Below are positions 39,235 through 49,591 of a stretch of DNA of 64,000 nucleotides, one piece after another. Each line of letters starts with the position of its first letter. Position 1 is the stretch's first letter. The notes under the pieces were generated by a model that had not been told where the DNA came from, did not search any database, and was given only the letters and a program-made list of their open reading frames with translations. Origin of the DNA: Bog-756 sp963745955 (GTDB taxonomy: Bacteria; Actinomycetota; Acidimicrobiia; Acidimicrobiales; RAAP-2); NCBI GenBank assembly GCA_963745955.1, contig CAVUZI010000013.1:19936-83935 (forward strand), in the 5' to 3' direction. A program made the position numbers and the translations under genes.

Positions 39235-40582
39235 TCACTTCGAGTCCTCCTCGCCCTGGTTCACCTTCAGGTCGTCCCGTGAGACGGGCCTCCCCTCCTC
39301 ATCGACCAGATCGACATTGTCGATCAGCCAACGCATGGCCTTGGCCTTTCGTCGATCCGAGCGTACCGCCGGAAGCCGTCCGGCCCGTTCCAACTGCTCC
39401 CGTACCTCGTTGACGTCCATTTCGAGGCGCTCGCCCATGGTCGCCAGCTCCTCGTCGAGCTCCTCGTCGCTCAGCTCGATCCCTTCCTCGTCGACCAGGG
39501 TCCTGAGGGCGAGATCGACCTTGACACTGTGAAGGGCGCCGGCCCGCAGCTCGTCGAGGAACTCCTGCTCGTCGCGACCGGTGGCCCCGAGGAACTGCCC
39601 GAGGCTCATCCCCTGGCCCTCGAGCCGATGGTTGAGATCGTGGATCCTCTCGCGGAGCTCCTCGGCCACCAGCTGATCGGGGATCTCCTCGGTGACCAGC
39701 TCCACCAGGGCCTCGGCGGTCTTCTGCTGGAGGGCCATCTGCGCCTGGACGATATGACGCTGCCGGAGCCGATCGGCGATGTCCGACCTGAGCTGCTCGA
39801 TGGTGTCGAACTCGGAGGCCTCGGCCGCCCACTCGTCGGTCGGGTCGGGAAGGATCAGCTCTTTGACGTCTTTCACCAGCACCCTGAACGAGATGGACTC
39901 GCTCCCCGCCCCCGGGTTGGCGTCGAAGACGAAGATGTCGCCCACCTTGGCCCCCCGAAGCTGCTCGTCGAGCTCGGGGACCACACCCCCGCTCCCGACC
40001 TCGTAGAGGTAGTCCTCGGCATCGAGGTCGCTGTCGTCACCCGGACCGGGGCCGCCCACACGGGTGCCGTGGATGTCGATGGTGACCTGGTCCCCGTCCT
40101 TGGCCGGCCGGGCCACCTCGACCAGCTCGCCGGAGGTGGATCGCAGACGGTCGATCTGCGCGTCGATCTCCTCCTCGGTGACCTCCAGGTCCGGCAGTGT
40201 CACCACCAGCCCCTGGTAGCCGGGGATGGCAACCACCGGCCGGACCGTCACCACGGCGTCGAACGAGACCGCCGCCCGAGTCGTTCCCCGAGGTGATGTC
40301 GATCTCCGGCTGGTCGATGGGATCGACGTCGGTGTCGGTGACCGCCTGGGCGTAGAAGGTGGGCAGGGCCTCCCGGAGCGCTTCGCCGCGCACGGCGCCG
40401 GCTCCGCCCATCCGGGCCTCGATGACCCGACGCGGGACCTTGCCGGGACGGAACCCGGGCACCCGGACCTCGCGGGAGAGCCGACGCATGACCTGGTCGA
40501 GAGCCTCGTCTATCTCCGCTTCCTCGATCTCGACGGACAAACGGACTTTGTTGCCCTCTTCGGGCTCGACTGTGGCTCGCAT
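39235..40582 (-). CDS. tig: Trigger factor (apparent frameshift)
   Basis: Trigger factor is the ribosome-bound chaperone and prolyl isomerase. The ribosome-binding N-domain has VPGFRPGKVPRRVIEARMG (about residues 38-56), the PPIase domain follows (GDQVTIDIHGTRVGG), then the helical C-domain. A frameshift near 40275 lies between SGNDSGGG and SFDAVVTVRPVV. The start is the ATG at 40582 (MRATVEPEEGNK). The C-terminus is acidic and its stop overlaps the alternative clpP start. Confidence 0.93.
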
Positions 40583-40699
40583 ACGAATTGCCGAGTGTAC
40601 CGGCACGGGGGCGGTGAACTTTCCGGACCGGGATGGACCGGGATTTGTCGACGTCCGGTCGGGGACCTCGGGTGGGCCCCGGTGAGTCCCCCGGCCGCG

Positions 40700-41533
40700 T
40701 CAGATCATGAACGCCATCGACTCGAGCACCCGGTGACCGAGGGCGATGTCGCCCTCGATCCGCACCTCGCCGGTGGCCAGGACACGCGCCGGCTCCACCC
40801 TGCCGAACCCGAGTCGCCAGAACGCCTCCTGATCCATGGTGAGGGTGACCGTGGGCGCCTCGGTCGGGTCGGAGCGGCACCAGCGACGCCCGGCCCCCGT
40901 CCACGTGGATGCCCACCTTCTTGCCCATGACCCCGATCACCGCGAACAGCACCGAGGTGCCGTCGGGTGGCGCCACCCGCTTGCCCACCACGAAGGGCAT
41001 GGACCGTGCGCACCGGTCGAGCGTGGTGGCCTCGCCCACACCGTTGCGGCCGCCGGGACGGCCCAGCGCCCGCCGGATGTCCTGCTCGTGGGCCCATGTG
41101 TCGAGGACCCTGGTCTCCATGAACTCCCGGTACGGCACCTCGCCGACCGGGCTCCACCCCACCTCGTCGAATTTCGCCGCGGGGCATGGCCCGGAGGGCC
41201 TCGAAGCGCCGGTTGGTGACCTCGACGAACTCGTCCAGCACCTCGTCGCCGGGCACCGCCCGGCGGGCGGCCACCCACGCCTCGTTCAACTCGCCGAAGG
41301 CGTTGGTCACGTGGTCGGGGACCACCGTCGAGCGGCGGTGGAGGCGGATCCCCGAGCAGCAGCCGTTCGATGCCGATGAGATGCGAGAGCTGGTCCTTGA
41401 CCGTCCATCCCGGGCAGTCCGTGGCCAGGTCCCACTGGGCGGTCTTCATCTTCTCGCAGGCGCCCACCAGCGACACCCACACCTCTGTCATGTGCTCGAT
41501 GACCGCCTCGTTGTTGGCCGATGGACCCCGCAT
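40700..41533 (-). CDS. Maleylpyruvate isomerase (mycothiol-dependent enzyme) family protein, frameshifted
   Basis: The N-terminal metal-binding helical bundle is of the DinB/MDMPI type: ACEKMKTAQWDLATDCPGWTVKDQLSHLIGIE, followed by DTWAHEQDIRRALGRPGG with the second His set. The C-terminal part resembles SCP2-like domains (REFMETRVL upstream, VTLTMDQEAFW and IALGHRVLESM at the end). Three frame changes occur, near 41335, 41165 and 40870. Family members often use mycothiol, the actinobacterial thiol, but the substrate cannot be read from the sequence. It stands alone between tig and the glutathione peroxidase gene. Confidence 0.75.
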
Positions 41534-41596
41534 GCGCTCCCCTTCCTCGATTGCCAGTAAGCGCCGGTGGGTCGGCTCGAAGCGCCCGGCCGTCGG

Positions 41597-42091
41597 TCAG
41601 CCCGGGAGATTCGCCTCGATGGCGTCGATCACCTCGGGAGCCTCCGGGTCCACCATCGGCCGGAACCGGTTCACGATCTCGCCCGTCGGCGACACGAGGA
41701 ACTTCTCGAAGTTCCACTGGATGTCCCCCGCCTCGCCCTCGGCATCGGGGAACGCGACCAGCTCCTCGTAGACCGGGTTGCGACCGTCGCCGTTGACCTC
41801 GACCTTCTCGAACATCGGGAACGTGACGCCGTAGGTGGCCGAGCAGAAGGTGGCGATCTCCTCGGCGGACCCGGGCTCCTGGGCCCCGAACTGATTGCAG
41901 GGGAAGCCGAGGACGGTGAACCCCTTGTCGCCGTAGGTCTTCTGCAGGCGCTCGAGCCCCTCGTACTGGGGCGTCAGCCCACATTTCGAGGCCACGTTGA
42001 CGACCAGCAACGTCTTGCCCCGGTAGTCGGCGACCGAGGCCGGTTCGCCGGTGAGGGAGTGGAGGGGTGGGTCATAGATGCTCATGGCCAT
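41597..42091 (-). CDS. Glutathione-peroxidase-family thiol peroxidase
   Basis: The 164-residue thioredoxin-fold peroxidase carries the active-site Cys in NVASKCGLTPQYEGL (about residue 36), the Gln in GFPCNQFGAQEPG, and the Trp/Asn in IQWNFEKFLV. The active residue is Cys, not selenocysteine. In actinomycetes such enzymes usually take electrons from thioredoxin or mycoredoxin rather than glutathione. An ATG at 42085 is an alternative start. The frame is intact and the gene stands alone. Confidence 0.92.
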   Translation of the reverse strand: MAMSIYDPPLHSLTGEPASVADYRGKTLLVVNVASKCGLTPQYEGLERLQKTYGDKGFTVLGFPCNQFGAQEPGSAEEIATFCSATYGVTFPMFEKVEVNGDGRNPVYEELVAFPDAEGEAGDIQWNFEKFLVSPTGEIVNRFRPMVDPEAPEVIDAIEANLPG

Positions 42092-42302
42092 CAAGTGTAG
42101 ATGGCCGGGTTGCCATCAGGCCTGTGGGATCCGGCCGAGCCGGAAGACATGCCCCGGCGCCGGGATCGGCCTGCCCCACGGCGCGGGGGCCCCTTCCCCC
42201 ACCTGGGGCCGGTAAAGGAAAGCCCCGGGCCTGTCGAAGATAGGGGCAAGCAACTCAGTGAGTGGAACGCGCCGTCGGCGCCGAAGGATTGAATGACGAG
42301 CA

Positions 42303-45300
42303 ATGACCGTCGAGGCTGAACAGAGCACCAGCGAAACCGGTCACCGCGACGAGGTGTCGGGGGCGGTCGTCCACGCCCTCATCAGCCTGGTGCACGAGCG
42401 CAACGGCGACGTCGGGGTGGCCCAGGCGCTGGCCCTGGCCGACGACGGCCGGTCCTTCGCCACCCTCGGGGACATGAGCGCCTGGAGCTCCCTCGGGGAG
42501 ACCGTGGCCCTGTTCAATGCGGCCGCGCTGGTGACCGGGGACGGGGCCGTCGGCCTCCACGTCGGGAGAAGCGCTCCTCTACCACCGCCGACGGCACCGG
42601 CTTCGTCGATCGACTCCGGACCCTCGGCTCCCCTGAACAGGCCTTCAAGCACATCTCGGCGCTCGTCGCCCACTTCGACGCCACCTGCGAGGCGGTCGCC
42701 CTCGAGGTGGCCACCGATCACGCGCTGGTCGAGGTGCTCCCGCGCTCGCAGGAAGGTCGGCACGCCCACCTGTGCGAGATGACCCGGGGCCTGCTGTCCC
42801 AGGTGCCCGCGCTCTACGGCCGGGGAACCGCACTCATCACCGAGGTCGAGTGCAGCGCCCGAGGGGGTCGCGCCTGCCTGTATGCGCTGAGCTGGGACGA
42901 CCCGTCGACCGGCGATTTCACGGCCCCGAACACCGGTGCGGGCCGCCGGCCCCGTCCCACCGGGCGACGCCCCGCCGTACCTCGACCCGGTCCCACCGGG
43001 TGACGCCGGGCCGCTCGTCGACACGGTGCCCCCGGGCGACTGGGGCATCGTGCCCGACGAGGCCGGCGAGGACAGGGCGAGGACGACGGCGAGGACGAGG
43101 CACGACGGGCGGAGTCAGCCCACACCGGAGCCCGCGCCCTCAGGTTCGGCCGACCGGACGGAGGCGGAGCTTCGCAACGAGCTCGACCGGATGAGCGTGC
43201 TGGTCGAAGGGGCGTTCTCCACGCGTCAGTCAGCTCATGGACGACGACGTCGAAACCCTGCTGGGCCAGATCGCCGCGCGGGCCGACGCGGTCGTCGCCG
43301 CCCACCGCTACCTCTTGATGATCAGGGTCCGACCCGGGACGGCGGTCCAGCTCCACGCCGCGGTCTCGAGCCGGAGGAGGCCCAGGCCCTGGCGGCCGAG
43401 CTGTGGCGCGATGATCCGGGGGACGACGGGGGTTCGAGGCTCGTCGTCGACATCGCCTCCCCCCAGCGGCTCTACGGCCGCTTGGCCGAGGTCCTGCCCC
43501 ATGGCGCTGTCCACCCACCGTCGGAGGCCTACGTCCTGCGCCTCTTCGCCGAGTACGCGGCGGCGGCCCTCGACATCTTCAGGGTCCTCAGCGACGCCAA
43601 GCGCAGCGATGCCACCGCCCGGACCCTCCTTTCGTTCTCCGAAACCCTCGCCCGGGTCACCACGTTGGCCGAGCTGGTCCAATTGCTGGCCGACACGGTG
43701 CCGGCGGTGACCGACTGTGACCAGTCGACGGTGTACCTCTGGGACCAGGACCTGGGCCAACTGGTCCCTCGGGCCTGGACCGAGGGCATGGAGTCACCCG
43801 ATGGCTCGTTGGGACCGATCCTGCCGGTCACCGGACGATCCCGGCAGCCGGAACGGTCCGAGCCGTCACCCATCCGCCCGCTGCCCACGCCCGCTCCGGA
43901 GCGCACGAGGATCGGCCCTGTCGGCGGCCCGTCGACGTCCCAGGGAGGCGTGGTCGGGTCCGGACCGCGAGCCCGGGGTCCGGTGAACATCCGCTCCGAC
44001 ACCCCCGTCGTCGATCGGATCCTCCATTCGAGGGAGGTGATCGTCCTCGACGGCTCGACCGAGGACCCGGTGCTCCGGGACCTGTTGGACCAGTCGGGCA
44101 TGGCGGCATCGGTGGTGGCGCCGCTCTTCGCCGGTGGAGAGTTCCTCGGGGTCATCGCGGCCAACTTCGGGCCCGAGAGCTCGATCGACACGATCCGCGA
44201 CGCCGACCTGCACGAACGGCTCTCCGGCCTGGCCGATCAGGCTGCCACCTCCCTCCAGAACCTGGAGCTCCTGGAGAAGGTCTCGCACATGGCCTGGCAC
44301 GACGCCCTCACCGGATTGCCCAATCGCCGGCTCTTCGAGGACCGGGTCGAACAGGAGCTGGTCAGGTCGCGCCGGGTCGGTGAGCCGGTGTGCATGTTCT
44401 TCGTCGATCTCGACCACTTCAAGACGGTCAACGACACGAAGGGGCACGCCGCCGGAGACGACCTGATCCAGCAGGTGAGCCAGCGGCTGGTCGACACCGT
44501 GCGACGCCAGGACACCGTGGCCCGGGTCGGGGGCGACGAATTCGCCATCCTGCTCCCCGGGCTCTCCGACCAGCTCTCCATCGACCAGCTGGCCCAACGC
44601 TCGCTCGAGGCGATGAGCAGGCCGTTCATCGTCTTCGGGGAGGAGGTGGCGACGTCGGCGTCCATCGGCATCGCCATGGCCCCCGATCACGGTGATTCCT
44701 ATGACGAGCTGCTCAGCCGGGCCGACGAGGCCATGTACCGGGCCAAGAGCCGGGGCCGGAACGCATTCCAGATGTACTCGGGATCGGTGGTCAACGCCTC
44801 GCTGGGACGGCTGGCCATCGACGAGCGCACCCTCCATGCCGACCTCATCCACGCCCTCGACCACTCCGAGTTCTTCGTGCTCTACCAGCCCTACATCGAC
44901 CTCCGCACGGCCCAGGTGGTCGGCGTGGAAGCCCTGGTCCGCTGGCATCATCCGACCCTCGGGACCCTCGAGCCCTCCTCGTTCATCTCCATGGCGGAGC
45001 GGAGCGAGATCGTGGTCGCCCTCGACACCTGGGTGCTCGAGCAGGCCTGCCGGCAGCTCCGGACCTGGGTCGACCACGGTCTCGATCCCCTCCGGCTCTC
45101 GGTGAACCTGGCATCCCGGGATCTGTCCAATCCCAGTCTGTTCGAGAACATCGACCGCACGCTCGAGGAGACGGGCATCGATCCGTCGCTGCTCGAGCTC
45201 GAGATCACCGAGCGTGTGGTCCTGGACAGTTCGGGTCCGGCCAAGGAGAACATCGAACGGCTGCGCCGCCTGGGCGTGCGATTCACCATCGACGACTTCG

Positions 45301-45629
45301 GTACGGGGAACTCCTCGTTGAACCGCATCGGCTCCTTCCCGGTCAGCACGCTCAAGATCGACCAGTCCTTCGTCCAGGTGCTGGGTCAGGACGGCGACAA
45401 CAACGCGCTCGTCTCGGCCATCATCTCCATGGCGGAACGGCTGGGCCTCGAGTGCGTGGCCGAGGGGGTCGAGACCCTGCAGCAGAGCCGTGTGCTCCTC
45501 CAGCGTGGATGCACCACCGCCCAGGGGTACTTCTTCAGCCCCCCACTGCCGGCCGGTGACATCGAAAAGATGATGGCCGGTATCGCCGGCTCCGATGATC
45601 CGGGAGCCCTGGGCGACGCCACGGCCTGA
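42303..45629 (+). CDS. V4R-like/GAF/GGDEF/EAL cyclic-di-GMP protein (apparent frameshifts)
   Basis: About 1100 residues. The first 200 resemble a V4R ligand-binding domain (VALFNAAALVTGDGAVG, and a Cys pair in VECSARGGRACLYALSW). Then come a Pro-rich linker with repeated PVPPGDA units (about 42940-43045), a GAF domain (LADTVPAVTDCDQSTVYLWD), GGDEF with the intact RVGGDEFAILLPG, and EAL with intact VEALVRWHHP and DDFGTGNSSL. Both catalytic signatures are present, so synthesis and breakdown of c-di-GMP are both possible. Frame changes lie near 42570, 42935 and between 43235 and 43380; from 43380 on it is intact. No membrane segment is seen. The V4R label is tentative. Confidence 0.8.
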
Positions 45630-45726
45630 GGCCGGCCGCCATGTCCGGCACCGGCTGAGTGCTAACTATTGCAAGCATTTGGCCCTCCCATCCCCCCTTC
45701 GGCCGACCCGGGCCGATACGTTCGGT

Positions 45727-45745
45727 CCATCCGATCATCGGATGG
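45727..45745. promoter_or_regulatory. Inverted repeat upstream of the DUF5679 gene
   Basis: CCATCCGAT and its exact complement ATCGGATGG flank a single base, forming a 19-bp palindrome 28 bp before the ATG at 45773; CCATCCGA recurs at 45749-45756. The spacing suits an operator over the promoter. No T-run follows, so it is not a typical terminator for the gene upstream. Confidence 0.45.
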
Positions 45746-45772
45746 GTGCCATCCGAATCACGAGGAGGACAC

Positions 45773-45928
45773 ATGGCGTCGTATGAGGGATATTGCGTGA
45801 AATGCCGTGAGAAGCGACAGTTCGAGGGCGAAGAGGTCGAGATGGCGAACGGCCGGCGCTCGGCCAAGGGCAAGTGCCCGACGTGCGGCACGGGGATGAA
45901 CCGGATCCTGGGCAAGAAGAAGGCCTGA
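45773..45928 (+). CDS. Small zinc-ribbon protein, DUF5679-like
   Basis: The 51-residue protein has two CxxC pairs (YCVKCREKR and KCPTCGTGMNRI) that should bind one zinc, a basic middle, and a Lys-rich end (GKKKA). An excellent GAGGAGG lies 5 bases before the ATG 45773. Small actinobacterial zinc ribbons of this kind are usually annotated DUF5679; the function is unknown. It is a single-gene unit between a convergent phosphatase gene and the GGDEF-EAL gene. Confidence 0.85.
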   Translation: MASYEGYCVKCREKRQFEGEEVEMANGRRSAKGKCPTCGTGMNRILGKKKA

Positions 45929-45943
45929 CGGGCTCGTCGTCCC

Positions 45944-46924
45944 CTAGACGCTCGTCCGTGGACGCTCGGCCTGAAGCGAGAGTGCGCCGATCACCGCTCC
46001 TTCCCGAAGCCCCCACTCGCTCACGACCAGTCGCTGAAGGCCGAGGGTCTCGACCAGCGTGGCGAAGACCACCGCCCCGACGGGCAGCAGCGGTGCCCGT
46101 CGGGTCTGGACACCGGGAAGGGCGAGGCGGGCGTCCAGATCGAGCGTCGCCAGGCGGTCGGCCAGTTCGTAGAGTTGGCCGGCGGGGATCTCGACCTGGT
46201 TGACCTGGAGCGCAGACACCGAGCCCGAGGACAGAGGCCGGTGGAGGCCCATGGCCAGCCGGGCCAGGGCCCGGACCGTTCCGCCGCTGGCGATGACCCT
46301 GGTACCGGCGCTCGGGTTCCGTTCGAGCATGGCCCGGATCGGCTCCGCCCGGTGGAGGGCGACCTCGGTGATGGCCTTGCGGTCGTCCGGGGTCAGGAGC
46401 TCCCCTGTTCCCAGCTCACCTCGAAGCCGCGCCGTGCCGAGGGCCACACTGGCCACGGCGATGACCTCGTCGATGGTGCCGATGCCCGCCTCGAGGCTTC
46501 CTCCGCCCAGGTCGAGGCCGAGGACGGGGTCACGGCCCACCCACACTCCGGCCCTCTGGCCGAGGAAGCAGAGCCGGGCCTCCTCCTCGCCGCTCAGCAA
46601 GGTGATCTTGCTACCCAGTACCTGCTCGAGCCGGCTGATGAGCCGGGAGCCGTTGTCGGCATCGCGGAGAGCCGCCGTGGCCAGCGCCACCACCACATCC
46701 ACCCCGGCTTCGTCACAGGCGGCGGTGAGCCGTCGCACCGTGCGGACCGCCGAGGCGGCGCGATCGGCCGGTACGCCGCCGGTTCTGGCCACCTCCGTGC
46801 CCAGATGCAGGAACGAGCGGCGCCGCAGCACGGGGATCAGCACCCCCTCCCGCGAGGCGTCGACGACCATCAGGTGGAAGGAGCTACTGCCCAGATCGAA
46901 GACGGCAACGCGAACGGTCCGCAT
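45944..46924 (-). CDS. ppx: Ppx/GppA-family phosphatase
   Basis: The 326-residue protein has the ASKHA fold with FDLGSSSFHLMV at the start, GEEEARLCFLGQRAG, and the second phosphate loop GLDLGGGSLEAG. Family members degrade polyphosphate or (p)ppGpp (pppGpp to ppGpp), so it may shape the stringent response. The length fits the short actinobacterial Ppx1 form without a C-terminal HD-like domain. The ATG at 46924 is chosen because the motif starts just after it. The frame is intact. Confidence 0.88.
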   Translation of the reverse strand: MRTVRVAVFDLGSSSFHLMVVDASREGVLIPVLRRRSFLHLGTEVARTGGVPADRAASAVRTVRRLTAACDEAGVDVVVALATAALRDADNGSRLISRLEQVLGSKITLLSGEEEARLCFLGQRAGVWVGRDPVLGLDLGGGSLEAGIGTIDEVIAVASVALGTARLRGELGTGELLTPDDRKAITEVALHRAEPIRAMLERNPSAGTRVIASGGTVRALARLAMGLHRPLSSGSVSALQVNQVEIPAGQLYELADRLATLDLDARLALPGVQTRRAPLLPVGAVVFATLVETLGLQRLVVSEWGLREGAVIGALSLQAERPRTSV

Positions 46925-47204
46925 CGGCGTGACGCTATCCCCTGGCGGGAGCATGTCGGAGCACCGGCCCGAACGCAACGCCGGTGTCTGGGTGACAAGG
47001 GCGCGGCTATCGGTACCACGTGCTGAGGTAGCGTTGCCGGCCGGGTGCCGAATGAACGTGCCGACACTGCTGTCGGTGGCCTGAAGGGGGCGGTCATGTC
47101 CAGCGTGTGGACGCAGTGTCGATTTCGGTTTCGTCGCCGGCCGAGGATGAGGTCGCTCCCCTGCCGGATGTCGCTGATCGTTGCCGGACAGCCTGGGGCA
47201 TTCC

Positions 47205-47789
47205 ATGCCTGACAGCGACAGCGACAGCGACAGCGACAGCGATCCGGGGCCGGACACCGACAGCGGTGCGGGCTCGGTCCCGGAGCCAAAGCCGCACAAG
47301 GTGACTCGGAAAGCCCTTCCGATCATCATTGCCGGCGTCGTGGTCCTCATCATCGCCGTCGTCACGGCACTCGCAACTGGGTCGACACCGCCAAAGAGCT
47401 CCTCCGGGTCCGCCGCCGCGTTCAGGGCGGATCTCCTTCGAGCGAAGGCATCCGAAGTGAGGCGATCCAAAGCGAAGCCTGCTACCGCGAAGCCTGCGGT
47501 CCCGACGCCTGCTACGACGGCGGCTCCCGCGGTGACCACTCCCACGGCGGCTCTTCCCATCGCGGCGACCGCTCATCACGCGACCGCTCATCACACGACC
47601 GCCGGGCCGACCGCATCACGCTCGCACACCGGGGGTGGAGATGGCGGCGGCGCCGGGAGCCGGACGCCGAGCACGCACCCGGGCAAGACCCGAACGACCA
47701 CCACCACCCACCATCACCACCACCACGATCACCACCACCACGATCGCCGCCGCCACCATGCCCACCACCATCGCAAGCAGCACCACTGA
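47205..47789 (+). CDS. Single-pass membrane protein with Asp-Ser N-terminus and His-rich C-terminus
   Basis: The 194-residue protein begins with alternating Asp-Ser (from repeated GACAGC), has one membrane segment (ALPIIIAGVVVLIIAVVTAL, about residues 38-57), then a Ser/Ala/Pro/Thr linker with HHATAHH-type pairs, and ends in about 30 residues that are mostly His, including six in a row. With a cytoplasmic acidic N-terminus, the His tail would lie outside the membrane, where it could bind zinc, nickel or copper. I do not recognise a family. GGGG 7 bases upstream supports the ATG at 47205. Low complexity makes the coding call moderate. Confidence 0.6.
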   Translation: MPDSDSDSDSDSDPGPDTDSGAGSVPEPKPHKVTRKALPIIIAGVVVLIIAVVTALATGSTPPKSSSGSAAAFRADLLRAKASEVRRSKAKPATAKPAVPTPATTAAPAVTTPTAALPIAATAHHATAHHTTAGPTASRSHTGGGDGGGAGSRTPSTHPGKTRTTTTTHHHHHHDHHHHDRRRHHAHHHRKQHH

Positions 47790-48027
47790 CGACAACCAGG
47801 TTGGTCAACTCGGACACCCCGGTGTTGGGTCCGGCAATGAGCGGGGCCGGATCGCCTACGCTTTCGAATGTGACCGAGTTCGCGGAAACCCTTTCCCGGC
47901 CTCGGAAGACCGTGTCGCGGGGGCCCGAGAAGGCATCCGCACAACGAGGGTGATCCGCGTCGGGAGCGTTGTGCCAATGCCCTCCGGCGCGTGTCACCAC
48001 GAAGTGCCAGTTCAAGCGATGTTTTTC

Positions 48028-48105
48028 CGGGAAGTAGCGCAGCTTGGTTAGCGCGCCTGCTTTGGGAGCAGGAGGTCGCGGGTTCAAATCCCGCCTTCCC
48101 GACCA
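48028..48105 (+). tRNA. tRNA-Pro (UGG)
   Basis: A full cloverleaf can be drawn: acceptor CGGGAAG with CTTCCCG, D-arm GCGC-loop-GCGC, anticodon stem CCTGC/GCAGG with loop TTTGGGA (anticodon TGG), and T-loop GTTCAAATC. CCA is encoded. The LPXTG gene ends 17 bp away on the other strand. Confidence 0.95.
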
Positions 48106-48122
48106 GACTCCGTGCGCTCCCC

Positions 48123-49451
48123 TCAGTGAGTGTCGACGGGCGTGCCCTCGTGGCCGGGGCGACGTCTCCGACGAGTGGACACACTGACGAGGAGACCCGT
48201 CCCGAGGATCACGAGGAGCAGGCCCGCCAGTGCCATCGGTTCGATGGAGGCCCCGGTGAACGGCAGGTTCCCATGCGTCGATGCACTAGACACTGACCCG
48301 CTCGGGGATCCGGCGGACGTACCTGCACTGGCCGTGGACGTGTTGGACGCCGTGACCGTCTTGGTGGTGATGGTGGCCGACGTGGAGGTCGACGAAGCGA
48401 ACGTGATGGGTACCACCACCCGGTGCGCGGCTCCGCGACCCCACTCGATCTCCAGATAGCAATTGAATCCGTCAGCCACTTCAGCGGCCGTCGGCGGACA
48501 CGGGTAGTTGCTGGCGTCAATGGCGGCTGAGTGTCCCAAGTTGTCGGTCCCCGACTTGGGGGGCCCGACGGTGCCGGTCACGATCGTGAATCTCGTATGG
48601 AGGATTCCTCGATCGCTGAAGACCCAGCGTTCGCCGTTCGGGTCGGTACACGAGACCAGCGTCCTCACACCGGCAATCCACACGACCGGCTGCAGGAGGG
48701 TGCTGTTGCACTCCCTGATCTCGCCGACGCCATTATCGGGAAGGCCTCTGGCCGTCACCAGAACCGCCTGACCTTCTGTCAGATCTGTGCGCGGGGTCAC
48801 GGCCATGGCCGCGGCGACGTCGGCCGTGTCGGCAGAGGCGCTGGCCACTTTGGGCGCGGCTGCGGAGCCACTGGCCACCTGTTGCGAGACGGTGCCGCTC
48901 GAGGGACCGGTCGAGCGGCTCTTGACAGCGGTGAAGGTCAGCGGTTGCAGCGTCTCATCACCTGTGCCGGCCCCCCACCTGAGCTGGACGTAGCAGTAGG
49001 CCCCGGCCGAAGCCTGGAAGGATGTGGGCTGACATGGGTACCTCCTGGCGTCGGTGCCCGCCGGGTGCCCCCAACTGTCGGTTCCGGACGAAGGGGGTCC
49101 GACCTCGCCGTCGACGACCTTGAACCTGACCGAGGAAAACCTCCCATCGACCCCGACCCGAACCCGGCGTGGCCTCGTGCAGGACACCGGCATCGGAATT
49201 CCGTGGACGACCACCGTCGGCTGTGGAGTGGCACTGCTGCACTCGGCGATCTCTCCGGTCCGGCCTGACGGAAGACCGGATCCGGCAATCACCACCGCCC
49301 GGCCATGGGAGACGACCGTGCTCCGCGTCACGGGCACGACTGAGCGTGATGTCGCGGCCGGGGTGGCAGAGGCGATCCCGGGAAGTACCAGAACGAGGCC
49401 CAGCAACAGGAGCGTCGCACCCGCCAGTCGCGAGATCGTGAAGTTCCCCAC
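48123..49451 (-). CDS. Cell-wall-anchored (LPXTG) protein with two neocarzinostatin-like domains
   Basis: The 442-residue protein has a signal peptide (LAGATLLLLGLVLVLPGIASA), two copies of a domain (about residues 33-165 and 190-350) with TxxSHGRAVVIAGSGLP and LTEGQAVLVTARGLP, paired Cys, and the repeated SGTD-WGH/LGH and YPC motifs, then a Ser/Thr linker, LPFTG, a membrane segment and RRRRRPG. The LPxTG signal means sortase anchoring to peptidoglycan. The domains look like the neocarzinostatin/macromomycin apoprotein family, an Ig-like fold, but no enediyne genes are near, so a binding or adhesive role is likelier. The start is the GTG at 49451, with GGGAGG 6 bases upstream. Confidence 0.8.
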   Translation of the reverse strand: MGNFTISRLAGATLLLLGLVLVLPGIASATPAATSRSVVPVTRSTVVSHGRAVVIAGSGLPSGRTGEIAECSSATPQPTVVVHGIPMPVSCTRPRRVRVGVDGRFSSVRFKVVDGEVGPPSSGTDSWGHPAGTDARRYPCQPTSFQASAGAYCYVQLRWGAGTGDETLQPLTFTAVKSRSTGPSSGTVSQQVASGSAAAPKVASASADTADVAAAMAVTPRTDLTEGQAVLVTARGLPDNGVGEIRECNSTLLQPVVWIAGVRTLVSCTDPNGERWVFSDRGILHTRFTIVTGTVGPPKSGTDNLGHSAAIDASNYPCPPTAAEVADGFNCYLEIEWGRGAAHRVVVPITFASSTSTSATITTKTVTASNTSTASAGTSAGSPSGSVSSASTHGNLPFTGASIEPMALAGLLLVILGTGLLVSVSTRRRRRPGHEGTPVDTH

Positions 49452-49591
49452 AGGAATCCTCCCTCGATGGACACCTCGCCGCACGGACGTCCGGTGCAGC
49501 TCCGCTCTGGCCCGCCCAGAGGCCGATCAACACTCGGGAGGCTACAAGAAATTGACGTCCGATGCCGAGTCGAACCCCCTGATGACGACGG

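Noticed and set aside
41597..42091. A selenocysteine glutathione peroxidase
   Set aside because: The active-site codon is a normal Cys codon, and the frame has no internal TGA.
42220..42260. A FliA/WhiG-type promoter (TAAAG...GATA) before the GGDEF-EAL gene
   Set aside because: TAAAG and GAAGATAG are present, but the spacing of about 19 bases is too long, and the -10 match is poor.
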